A DNA stretch of 64,000 nucleotides from Clostridia bacterium (GTDB taxonomy: Bacteria; Bacillota; Clostridia; Christensenellales; Aristaeellaceae). The notes under the pieces were generated by a model. That model saw nothing but the letters and a program-made list of their open reading frames with translations. It was not told the origin of the DNA and searched no databases. Position 1 is the stretch's first letter. Each line of letters starts with the position of its first letter. This document shows positions 24,218-31,966 of this stretch, piece by piece. The DNA lies in NCBI GenBank assembly GCA_017541105.1, contig JAFXZS010000010.1, positions 62,001 to 126,000 on the forward strand, written 5' to 3'. The position numbers were made by a program, and so were the translations under genes.

Positions 24218-26524
24218 ATGAAAAACCGATTCCGGAGCATCCTGGATGTGCTGAACACCGATATCTTCGTCGGTGACCGGCTTGAGAAAAACCTGCGGAA
24301 CATGTCCATCGAATGCTATATCGTAATCGCCATCGGCGCGGTCATGTTCGCTTTCAATATTCTTCAGAAAGACCTGCTCGTCGCCCTGTCTCCCCTTTCC
24401 TTTCTTGTGACCGGCGTAGTTTCCCTGTTCTTTATCCGGACCCGGAAAAAGCGCGTCCCTTCCGTGATTCTGACCAACATCGCCGTGATCATCGTTTTTA
24501 CGGCCGATGTGGTAATTGTCGATAACGGTTTCGCGTTCCTCTGGATCATGCTCGTTCCCCTGTCGGTCTGTTACCTGATCAGCGTAAGGAGCGGCATCAT
24601 CCTTTCCGTGTATTTTGAAACCCTGCTCATCGTAATGTTCTACACGCCGCTTCGCGGTATTGTGGAAAGCCATTATCCGGTCATTGTACTGGAACGTTTT
24701 CCTGTCCTGTATTTCTTTCACGTCCTGATCACAGGCTTCGTCATGTACCAGTATCAGAAAAACGTGATTGCTCAGATGCGTTATGAGGAACAGCTGAAGG
24801 ATTCCGTCCAGAACGCGGAGCAGGCCAGCCAGGCCAAGAGCGATTTCCTTGCCAATATGTCCCATGAGATCCGCACGCCGATCAATACCGTCCTGGGGCT
24901 CAATCAGCTCATCTACCGGGACTGCCGGGAAGCGCTGGCCGCGCACCCGGGGGAGGCGGCGGAGACTCGGGCATTGCTGGAGAACGTCTGCGCGAACGCG
25001 GACAGCATCGAAAGCGCCGGAAACATCCTGCTTTCCCTCGTAAACGACGTGCTGGATCTGTCCAAGATCGAAGCTGGCCGGATGGAGCTTGTCAACACAG
25101 AATACACGCTCAGCACCCTCCTGAACGATATCGGCAGCATGGCCGGGTTCAAAGCCCGGACCCGGGGCCTCTCCTTCTCCATCCGGGTTCAGGAGACAAT
25201 TCCGGACACCCTCTTCGGAGATCCGGTCCGGCTGAAGCAGATCATCGTGAATGTGGTGAACAACGCCATCAAGTACACAGAGCGGGGTTCTGTCAGCGTT
25301 TCCGTCTCCCTGCGGGAGCCGTCTCCGCCGGCAGCCGGCGAACTCATTCACCTGCTGTTTTCCGTGCAGGATACAGGAATCGGTATCCGGGAGGAGGATC
25401 TCAGCCATCTTTTCAGGCGTTTTGAGCGGGTGGACCTGCAGCGCAACAGTTCCGTGGAAGGCACCGGCCTGGGCCTGACGATCACCGCGGACCTGCTGAA
25501 CCTGATGAATGGGAGCATCCGGGTGGACAGCGAATACGGAAAAGGTTCCACCTTCCTGATCAACGTTCCGCAGACGGTCGTTTCCGCCGAACCCATCGGT
25601 GACTTCGGTGAAAAACGCAGGCTCAGCACGCTCGACAGGCAGCAGTACCACGAATCTTTCCGCGCGCCGGAAGCCCTGATCCTGATCGTGGATGATACCC
25701 CCATGAACATCACGATCACCCGGGGCCTGCTGAAAAAGACCGCTGTCCGGATCGACGCCGCATCGGGCGGAGAGGAAGCCCTCCGGAAAATCCGGCACAA
25801 TGCTTATGATCTGGTCCTGCTGGATCAGCGTATGCCGAATATGGACGGCATCCAGACCCTTGCCCGCATCAGGGAAACAGCAGCCGGCAAAGCGCTTCCG
25901 GTCATCTGTATGACGGCGGACGCGGTATCCGGCGCCCGGGAGAAATACCTTGCGGAAGGCTTTGACGACTATCTCTCCAAACCCATCCTCGGGGAACAGC
26001 TTGAAAGCCTGCTGCGCCGTTACCTTCCGCCCGAAAAGCTTGAGATCGTCCGGGACGCTTCCCCGGAGCCGGAAACGGATGCCGGTCCGGAGCAGGCGGA
26101 TCCGTACGCGCTTCTGCGCGCCGCAGGCATCCTGCCGGAAACCGGCATCATGTACTGCGGAAACGATGAGGCGTTCTGGCAGGAAATGCTCCGAACCTAC
26201 GCGTCGGAATACACGAAAAAAAGCATTCAGCTGGAAAACTGTTTTCGCGGCAAAGACTGGGACGGCTATATGATCCTCGTTCACTCCATCAAGAGCACCT
26301 CCCTGACCGTCGGTGCTGAGGCGCTTTCCGTGAAAGCGGCCGCCGCGGAAGCGGCAGCCGCGGAGAAAGACGAGGCGTTCCTGTCTTCCGGTTATCCGGA
26401 GCTGTCGGAAGCGTATCATCATACAGCGGAAACCATTGTCCGTTTTTTCGGAGAAATCACCGATCCTTCTGAATCTTCGGGCATTCTGGAGTTTTCACCG
26501 GAAAATCCCGCCGGAAAAGGGTAA
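24218..26524 (+). CDS. Membrane hybrid histidine kinase with receiver and Hpt domains
   Basis: A 768-residue phosphorelay sensor; ATG 24218 follows AGGAGG. Residues 30-180 hold about five or six transmembrane helices without a large extracellular domain, so the sensed signal is likely in or at the membrane. A HisKA domain has the phospho-His in 'NMSHEIRTPINTVLGL' (H216). The ATPase domain shows 'NVVNNAIKYTERG' (N box), 'VQDTGIGI' and 'EGTGLGLTI'. A receiver domain follows with 'ILIVDDTPMN', the phospho-Asp segment 'LVLLDQRMPNMDG' and 'YLSKPI'. A C-terminal Hpt domain carries 'LVHSIKSTSLTVGA'. All relay steps are in one chain, but no DNA-binding output domain is present. Convergent with kdpE. 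Confidence 0.95.
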   Translation: MKNRFRSILDVLNTDIFVGDRLEKNLRNMSIECYIVIAIGAVMFAFNILQKDLLVALSPLSFLVTGVVSLFFIRTRKKRVPSVILTNIAVIIVFTADVVIVDNGFAFLWIMLVPLSVCYLISVRSGIILSVYFETLLIVMFYTPLRGIVESHYPVIVLERFPVLYFFHVLITGFVMYQYQKNVIAQMRYEEQLKDSVQNAEQASQAKSDFLANMSHEIRTPINTVLGLNQLIYRDCREALAAHPGEAAETRALLENVCANADSIESAGNILLSLVNDVLDLSKIEAGRMELVNTEYTLSTLLNDIGSMAGFKARTRGLSFSIRVQETIPDTLFGDPVRLKQIIVNVVNNAIKYTERGSVSVSVSLREPSPPAAGELIHLLFSVQDTGIGIREEDLSHLFRRFERVDLQRNSSVEGTGLGLTITADLLNLMNGSIRVDSEYGKGSTFLINVPQTVVSAEPIGDFGEKRRLSTLDRQQYHESFRAPEALILIVDDTPMNITITRGLLKKTAVRIDAASGGEEALRKIRHNAYDLVLLDQRMPNMDGIQTLARIRETAAGKALPVICMTADAVSGAREKYLAEGFDDYLSKPILGEQLESLLRRYLPPEKLEIVRDASPEPETDAGPEQADPYALLRAAGILPETGIMYCGNDEAFWQEMLRTYASEYTKKSIQLENCFRGKDWDGYMILVHSIKSTSLTVGAEALSVKAAAAEAAAAEKDEAFLSSGYPELSEAYHHTAETIVRFFGEITDPSESSGILEFSPENPAGKG

Positions 26525-26572
26525 TGCACCGGAACGGCGGCGCACGGTTTCACGGTTTCCGGCAAATTATCA

Positions 26573-26601
26573 CAGGCTCAGGCGTTTTCCGCCTGAGCCT
26601 G
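26573..26601. terminator. Hairpin between convergent hybrid kinase and kdpE genes
   Basis: A perfect 12-bp inverted repeat, CAGGCTCAGGCG (26573-26584) with CGCCTGAGCCTG (26590-26601), and a 5-nt loop. No good T-run follows on either strand, so its terminator role is only likely from position. Confidence 0.55.
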
Positions 26602-26614
26602 TTGCGTCAGTCCG

Positions 26615-27319
26615 TCAGTTGTCCGCGACCCGGATCATCCGGTAGCCGATCCCGACGTGTGTCTGGATCAGCATGGATGCGTCGGGCGAAGCTTCCAGTT
26701 TTTTGCGCAGGGTCGCCATGAACACCCGGAGCGATGCCACATTGTTCTCCCAGGATGCGCCCCAGAGCTGCTGGGTAATATACTTGTGCGTCAGCACCTT
26801 GCCGCAGTTCCGTGCCAGCAGGCACAGCAGCTTGTACTCGATCGGCGTCAGATGGAGTTCCTCGTCCGAAATGTACGCGCATCCGGCGGCAAAATCGATC
26901 TTCAGGCTGCCGTTGATGAAAACCGGGCTGTCCGGGCTGTCTGTCCGGGTCTGATTCAGGCGGCGAAGGGTGACCCGCAGCCGGGCCAGCAGTTCGTCCA
27001 CCGAAAACGGTTTGGTCAGGTAATCATCCGCCCCGGCATCCAGTGCCTCGATCTTGTCCGTATCATCGCTGCGCGCGCTGATCACGATAATGGGCATATT
27101 GGACCAGGACCGGATTTTCCGGATCACTTCCACCCCATCCATATCCGGCAGGCCAAGATCCAGCAGCATAATATCCGGATTGTGGGACGTCGCCTCCAGA
27201 ATGGCGTTCCCCGCGTTTCCCGCGGTAATATGCCGGTATTCATGCGTTTCCAGCGTGACGGAGATCAGATTGCGGATCGGCGGATCATCTTCCACGATCA
27301 GTATCAGCGGTTTATTCAT
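26615..27319 (-). CDS. kdpE: KdpE-like OmpR-family response regulator
   Basis: A 234-residue two-component regulator. The N-terminal receiver has 'LILIVEDDPPIR', the phospho-Asp in 'DIMLLDLGLPDMDGVEVI', 'IIVISARSDDTDKIEALDAGADDYLTKPF' and the KdpE-typical 'EYRHITAGNAGNAILEA'. The C-terminal winged-helix domain contains 'EELHLTPIEYKLLCLLARNCGKVLTHKYITQQLWG' and 'LRVFMATLRKKLE'. It overlaps the 3' end of the kdpD-like gene by 8 bp. No kdpFABC genes are near; the operon instead holds a Trk/Ktr-type potassium system, which it probably regulates. Confidence 0.93.
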   Translation of the reverse strand: MNKPLILIVEDDPPIRNLISVTLETHEYRHITAGNAGNAILEATSHNPDIMLLDLGLPDMDGVEVIRKIRSWSNMPIIVISARSDDTDKIEALDAGADDYLTKPFSVDELLARLRVTLRRLNQTRTDSPDSPVFINGSLKIDFAAGCAYISDEELHLTPIEYKLLCLLARNCGKVLTHKYITQQLWGASWENNVASLRVFMATLRKKLEASPDASMLIQTHVGIGYRMIRVADN

Positions 27320-29279
27320 TCGGGTTCACCTCATCCCTGGGCAGGCTGAATTCAAAGGTGGCGCCGTGCGGCTCATGATCTGAAACGGAGATCGTCCCGT
27401 CGTGGGCTTTGATAATGGACTGGCAGAGGGCCAGTCCGATGCCCAGGCCTCTCCGGCTGTCTCCCGTCGGGTTGCCGCTGGAGTAAAACAGATCAAAAAT
27501 GCGTTCCTTCTGATCGTCCGGAATACCGGGGCCGTTGTCCGCGATCCGCACAACCACGTTCCCGTTCCTCTCGGCCGTATCGATCCAGATATCGGAACCT
27601 TCCGGAGCGTATTTGACAGCGTTGTCCAGCAGGTTGATCACCACCTGCACAAGCAGGCGCGCATCCGCCTTCACAAAAAGCAGTTCCTCCGAACGGGTCC
27701 TGTGCACCGGGTAGTTCTTCAGCTGCCTGCTCAGGTGCGTGACCGCCTCGCTGATCATATCCTCCATCAGCTCGGTGGTCATGTTCAGATTCAGCTTCCC
27801 GCCGGTCATCCGGCTTGCGGACAGCAGGTTTTCCACCATGCCGTTCAGCCACTGGGCATCCTGGTAGATATCGGAATACAGCTTGCCGCGGGTTTTCGGA
27901 TCCAGGGTCTCCCCGCAGGTCATCAGGCTGTCCGCGCTCCCCATAATGGACGTCAGCGGCGTACGCAGGTCATGGGAGACCGCGCGCAGCAGATTGGCGC
28001 GCAGCCGCTCGTTTTCCGCCAGCATCATGGTTTCCTCTTTTTCCCGGGCATTCCTCGCGTTCTCCAGTGCCAGGGAACACTCTCCCACCACGGAAGCCAG
28101 CACGCTTTGCTCGGAAGCATCCGGCGGCGAGTCGTGCACGGCGACCCCCACCACGCCGTACGCGTGCTCCTGAACCCGCATACAGTAATAAAGATAATCC
28201 GAGGATGGGAAAATGTCCGTCGTGGCTCCCGTGCGCTTGTGATGGACAAAGGCCCATTCCACTGCCTGCTTTTCCTCATTTGTCCGGTAAGGAATCGTAT
28301 CCCCCGCTGCGGGATAAAAATTCGGGTCTCCCAGCCGGTCGTTCTCCGCCGGATAAATAATCAGGCTCCGGTGAAGCAGTTTTGTCAGCTGGTCCGCGAG
28401 CACGGAAAGGATCTCCTCGCTGGATTTAGCTTTCGTCAGCTGCCGGTCCGTATCCAGGACCACACTCATCCGCTGGGCTGCCTTCGCGGACTGTCCGGCA
28501 TTCTGTTTCAGCCGGATGGCCAGCGTACTGATGGTGAATGCCGCCGCCAGCATGATCAGAAACGTTACGGGATAGCCGGTTCCGTAGGCATAAAATGTAA
28601 ACCGCGGCGTTGTGAACAGCAGGTCAAACAGCAGCACGCTGATCACCGCCCAGACCATACTGTAGGCCCGGTGCGTCGTGAAAATGGAAACCACCAGCAG
28701 GCCCAGCAGATACACCATAATGATGTTGGCGTCGGTAAAGCCCAGATGGGAAAACAGAAAACCGATCGCCGTGCTGACCAGCATGGAGGAAAGAAAGATC
28801 GCGCTGTCCGCCAGGAACCGCTTCCGGTTTCGTTCCGCCGGCTTACGCGCGACATATACTTTTGTTCCGTAATATGGAATAATGAAATAGTCCAGATCCG
28901 GCGCATAGGCCACCAGCCGGTCCGTCAGCGATTTTTTCCGCCGGAGCAGGCCGCCGATTGTATTGGTCTGCCCGATGACCACGGTCGATATATCCGACAT
29001 CCGCGCAAACTCGGCGATCTGGTACGGTACATCATCCCCTGTAACGGTTTCGATCCGGGCGCCCAGCTTTTCCGCCAGGTTCATATTGCTGCGCAGTCTC
29101 TTCCGGTCATCATCGGACATCAGCGAATAGGCAGGAGTTTCCACAAACAGCGCTGTCAGCGTTCCCTGGAAGGCTGCCGCGATCTTGAAAGCCGCGTGAA
29201 TGACTTTAGCGTTCGACGCGGAAGAAGACAGGCATACTAAGACGCGGACGCTTGATTTTTCCGGGTTTTGCAGGCTCAT
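27312..29279 (-). CDS. kdpD: Short KdpD-like sensor histidine kinase (no N-terminal KdpD domain)
   Basis: 655 residues, against about 890 in E. coli KdpD: the N-terminal domain with its Walker motifs is absent. The protein begins directly with the universal-stress-like domain ('VRVLVCLSSSASNAKVIHAAFKIA', residues 11-140). Four transmembrane helices (~157-255, DUF4118 type, with 'ANIIMVYLLGLLVVSIFT') and a GAF domain (~275-410) follow. The kinase core has H436 in 'SHDLRTPLTSIMGSADSL', an N box 'VVINLLDNAVKYAPEG' and 'RRGLGIGLALCQSII'. Probably reports potassium, turgor or a related signal to KdpE. The start follows GAGAAGGGA. Its first 74 bp overlap a small membrane-protein gene. Confidence 0.92.
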   Translation of the reverse strand: MSLQNPEKSSVRVLVCLSSSASNAKVIHAAFKIAAAFQGTLTALFVETPAYSLMSDDDRKRLRSNMNLAEKLGARIETVTGDDVPYQIAEFARMSDISTVVIGQTNTIGGLLRRKKSLTDRLVAYAPDLDYFIIPYYGTKVYVARKPAERNRKRFLADSAIFLSSMLVSTAIGFLFSHLGFTDANIIMVYLLGLLVVSIFTTHRAYSMVWAVISVLLFDLLFTTPRFTFYAYGTGYPVTFLIMLAAAFTISTLAIRLKQNAGQSAKAAQRMSVVLDTDRQLTKAKSSEEILSVLADQLTKLLHRSLIIYPAENDRLGDPNFYPAAGDTIPYRTNEEKQAVEWAFVHHKRTGATTDIFPSSDYLYYCMRVQEHAYGVVGVAVHDSPPDASEQSVLASVVGECSLALENARNAREKEETMMLAENERLRANLLRAVSHDLRTPLTSIMGSADSLMTCGETLDPKTRGKLYSDIYQDAQWLNGMVENLLSASRMTGGKLNLNMTTELMEDMISEAVTHLSRQLKNYPVHRTRSEELLFVKADARLLVQVVINLLDNAVKYAPEGSDIWIDTAERNGNVVVRIADNGPGIPDDQKERIFDLFYSSGNPTGDSRRGLGIGLALCQSIIKAHDGTISVSDHEPHGATFEFSLPRDEVNPNE

Positions 29280-29412
29280 TTGTTCCCTTCTCCCACTCTG
29301 CTCTGTCGCAGCCGGCCGTATGCCGGTCCATAAATCTGTCGATCAGCCCCATCAGCTGATATCCTATTATACCAAACATGGCAAGGATCAGAATCATGAT
29401 CCAGTCTGTCAT
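29206..29412 (-). CDS. Small single-pass membrane protein between trkA/ktrA and kdpD
   Basis: A 68-residue reading frame from ATG 29412, with AAAGGAG nine bases upstream. Residues 1-24 form one strong transmembrane helix (MTDWIMILILAMFGIIGY); residues 25-68 are charged with a basic end. It fills the gap between trkA/ktrA and kdpD and overlaps the kdpD start by 74 bp in another frame. No family is recognised. By position it could be a small partner of the potassium channel or sensor, as KdpF is in the Kdp complex, but that is inference. The ribosome site and hydrophobic helix argue that it is real. Confidence 0.55.
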   Translation of the reverse strand: MTDWIMILILAMFGIIGYQLMGLIDRFMDRHTAGCDRAEWEKGTNEPAKPGKIKRPRLSMPVFFRVER

Positions 29413-29447
29413 TTTCTGCATCTCCTTTCCTTTTCGGCGAAAAACGG

Positions 29448-30095
29448 CTAGATCCTGAAGCATTTCTGGATATCCTTCCATTTTCCCAGGACCAGGATGG
29501 TTTGATTTTCCTGCAGGACGGTATCGCTGGTGACTGCGAGGCTTGAATGCCCGTTTTCCCGAACCGCCAGCAGGTTCAGATTGTATTTCTTGCGGATATC
29601 GATCCCGCCGACCGTCTTTCCGTGCCACTCCGCCGGAACCGAAAGATCGTAGATGGAGTATTCCCCATCCAGCGCAATATAGTCCAGCACATGGTCGGTC
29701 GTATGGCGGATCGCGGTCCACGCGGCCAGCTGGCCCTCCGGGTAGACCACGTCGTCCGCTCCGTTGCGCAGGAGGAACTTCCGGTGCACTTCCCGGGACG
29801 CGCGGGAGACAACCTTCTTTGCGCCCAGTTCCTTCAGGAGAGAGGTGGTTTCCAGCGAGCTCTGGAAATCCTCCCCGATCGTCACAATGCAGACATCAAA
29901 GTTGTCCACGCCCAGGGTGCGGAGAAACGTTTCGCTGGTGGCATCCCCGATCTGCGCGTCCGTAACCAGCGGCAGTGCCTCGTTGACCCTCTCCTCGTTT
30001 CTGTCCACAGCCAGCACCTGGTGATGCAGTTCATTCAGCTTCTCCACGACTCCGCGGCCGAAGCGCCCCAGGCCGATCAGCAGAACGGATTTCAT
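29448..30095 (-). CDS. ktrA: Potassium uptake regulatory subunit (TrkA/KtrA type, RCK domain)
   Basis: A 215-residue cytosolic gating subunit of a Trk/Ktr potassium transporter. A RCK_N domain has the nucleotide motif 'VLLIGLGRFGRGVVEKL' and the acidic end of strand 2 ('VLAVDRNEERVNE'), followed by 'IGDATSETFLRTLGV' and 'TIGEDFQSSLETTSLLKELGA'. A RCK_C domain follows ('SIYDLSVPAEWHGKTVGGIDIRKKYNLNLLAVRENG'). It binds ATP/ADP or NAD(H) and controls the TrkH/KtrB pore encoded just upstream (13-bp gap). The length is typical of KtrA rather than the double-length TrkA. Confidence 0.93.
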   Translation of the reverse strand: MKSVLLIGLGRFGRGVVEKLNELHHQVLAVDRNEERVNEALPLVTDAQIGDATSETFLRTLGVDNFDVCIVTIGEDFQSSLETTSLLKELGAKKVVSRASREVHRKFLLRNGADDVVYPEGQLAAWTAIRHTTDHVLDYIALDGEYSIYDLSVPAEWHGKTVGGIDIRKKYNLNLLAVRENGHSSLAVTSDTVLQENQTILVLGKWKDIQKCFRI

Positions 30096-30108
30096 GTGTG
30101 ACCTCCTT

Positions 30109-31440
30109 TTATCCGACCGTCACCTTTTCCAGCGGCAGGGTGCTGCGGGTGGTTCTCCGTACAGACTGCGCCGCGTAAATCAGTGTCAGGCCGCCCACCC
30201 GGCCAAGGAACATCAGCGCCACCAGAATCATCCTGGAGAAACCGCCGATCCGGGCCGTAATGCCCAGGCTCAGGCCGACCGTTCCCAGCGCGGAGGCTGT
30301 TTCGAACAGGCAGCTTATCAGCGGAAGCCCTTCCACGCGGCTGATCATCATCCCGCCGACAAAGAACAGCAGAAAATACATCATCAGGATGGCCACGGCG
30401 TTCCGCACGGTTTCCTCCCCGATGCGCCGGCCGAAACAGGTAACATGATCCTTCCTGCGGAAAATCGCGAACGCCGTCAGCAGCAGCACCGCGCCGGTGG
30501 TGGTTTTCATGCCGCCCGCGGTGGATCCGGGAGATCCGCCGATCAGCATCCACAGGATCATGAGCGCCTGGCCTCCGCCGCTGATCCCGGACAAATCCAT
30601 GGTATTGAATCCGGCTGTCCGCAGCGTCACCGACTGGAACAGGGAAGGCAGGATGCGCTCACCGACCGGTGTCCCGTTCATTTCGGACAGGAAAAACCAC
30701 AGGAAAGGAATCAGGATCATCATGCCGGAAGCGGACAGGACAATCTTGCTTTGCAGCCGGTACTGCTTCAGATGGTGGCGATGTTCCTTCACATCGTTCC
30801 ATACCAGAAACCCGATGCCTCCGATGGTAATCAGAAGCACCAGCACGATATTCACCAGCGCGTTCTGCGCATACCCGGTCAGGGAGGAAAACTCCCCGTG
30901 AATACCCATCAGGTCAAAGCCGGCATTGCAGAACGCGGAAACGGAATGGAACACCGCATACCAGATGCCTTTGCCCCAGCCAAGCTCCGGTACAAGCGCC
31001 GGCATCAGCAGGAGCGCTCCCAGCGTTTCAATCCCGAGGGAAGTCAGGATGATGAAGCGGGTCAGCCTCACGATTCCCCCGACCTGCGGCGCGGAGATGG
31101 CTTCCTGCATCACGCTCCGCTGCATGAATCCGATCCGGCGGCCGGAGATAAACGCAAGGGACAGCGCGGCTGTCACGACGCCCATGCCTCCGATCTGAAT
31201 CAGAAACAGGATCACTGCCTGGCCGAACACGGACCAGTGGGTCACCGTATCCCGTACAACCAGCCCGGTCACGCATACGGCGGATGTCGCCGTGAACAGG
31301 CAGTCCGAAAAGCCCGTCGCCGTGTGCTGTCTGGACGCGGCCGGAAGCATCAGCAAAAGCGTTCCGATCAGGATCATCAATGCAAACCCCAGTGCGATGA
31401 TCTGGAAGGTTGTGATCCGAACGTTACCCCAGATTCTCAC
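30109..31440 (-). CDS. ktrB: Potassium uptake membrane subunit (TrkH/KtrB type)
   Basis: About 443 residues from a GTG at 31440, preferred because GGAGGGG lies nine bases upstream; the ATG at 31464 has no site and abuts a TACAAT -10-like element. Four repeats of the pore fold carry the selectivity-filter glycines: 'SAVCVTGLVV', 'AFCNAGFDL', 'LRTAGFNTMD' and 'ALGTVGLSLG'. The intramembrane-loop segment 'GSPGSTAGGMKTTT' follows the third filter. Translocates K+ (often coupled to Na+) across the membrane. First gene of a unit running ktrB-ktrA-small protein-kdpD-kdpE. Confidence 0.93.
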   Translation of the reverse strand: MRIWGNVRITTFQIIALGFALMILIGTLLLMLPAASRQHTATGFSDCLFTATSAVCVTGLVVRDTVTHWSVFGQAVILFLIQIGGMGVVTAALSLAFISGRRIGFMQRSVMQEAISAPQVGGIVRLTRFIILTSLGIETLGALLLMPALVPELGWGKGIWYAVFHSVSAFCNAGFDLMGIHGEFSSLTGYAQNALVNIVLVLLITIGGIGFLVWNDVKEHRHHLKQYRLQSKIVLSASGMMILIPFLWFFLSEMNGTPVGERILPSLFQSVTLRTAGFNTMDLSGISGGGQALMILWMLIGGSPGSTAGGMKTTTGAVLLLTAFAIFRRKDHVTCFGRRIGEETVRNAVAILMMYFLLFFVGGMMISRVEGLPLISCLFETASALGTVGLSLGITARIGGFSRMILVALMFLGRVGGLTLIYAAQSVRRTTRSTLPLEKVTVG

Positions 31441-31553
31441 GTGTTTTTTCCCCTCCGTTACCATGTTTATTGTAGCGGACAGGCCATAAGCATGGCGTAA
31501 AAATCCGGGAAGCCGTATTAAGATCGTGTTAAGAAGCGCGGAATTGCAGGCAG

Positions 31554-31578
31554 AAAAAAGGCCGCACGAACTGCGGCC
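31554..31578 (-). terminator. Terminator of the phosphorelay cluster
   Basis: Minus strand: stem GGCCGCA/TGCGGCC with a 5-nt loop, directly followed by six T. It lies 20 bp after the Hpt gene. Confidence 0.85.
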
Positions 31579-31598
31579 GGGTTCCGGGTTTTGCGAGA

Positions 31599-31943
31599 TC
31601 AGTCCTCCGCCAGCTTTTGCAGGCTTTCACGCTGCGCGGCAATCTCCGCCAGGAGCGGCGCATAGTCCGTGTCCGTGCGGGCACGCAGCAGCTCGGTCAT
31701 CTTCTCGACAGGAACGCTCAGCGGTGTCAGCGACAGGTTCAGCATCATGCCCTTGAGCGAATGCGCCGCGTCAAAGGCTGTATCCAGGTCTCCCGCCTGC
31801 ACGGCATCGCGGAGCTTTTCAAAGGAAGAATCCTGCAGCGCTTTTCCGACCAGCGTCAGGTAAAAGGTCTCGTTGTTCAGGCAGCGGGGCATGGCCTCGT
31901 CGATGTTCGCGCCCCATGCGCGGACTTCCTGAATGGTAAGCAT
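31599..31943 (-). CDS. Stand-alone Hpt (histidine phosphotransfer) protein
   Basis: A 114-residue helical protein with the phosphotransfer motif 'AFDAAHSLKGMMLNLSL', where the His lies in the standard HSLKG context. It begins MLTIQEVRAWGANIDEAMPRCLNN and contains 'FYLTLVGKAL', as in Hpt domains. It lies 23 bp downstream of a hybrid kinase gene that lacks its own Hpt domain, and ends at a terminator. It probably relays phosphate between the receiver domains of the two hybrid kinases in this cluster and an unidentified regulator elsewhere. Confidence 0.88.
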   Translation of the reverse strand: MLTIQEVRAWGANIDEAMPRCLNNETFYLTLVGKALQDSSFEKLRDAVQAGDLDTAFDAAHSLKGMMLNLSLTPLSVPVEKMTELLRARTDTDYAPLLAEIAAQRESLQKLAED

Positions 31944-31966
31944 TTTCTTTCATCCTGCGGTTTCAT

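Noticed and set aside
23756..26422. 888-codon open frame opposite the hybrid kinase
   Set aside because: It is antisense to a kinase with all catalytic motifs. Its composition is that of a reverse-complement frame, and its last part runs into the PEP-binding gene in another frame.
26573..26601. Classical rho-independent terminator between the convergent kinase and kdpE genes
   Set aside because: The stem is perfect, but neither side has a proper T-run, so it is reported only as a hairpin with probable terminator role.
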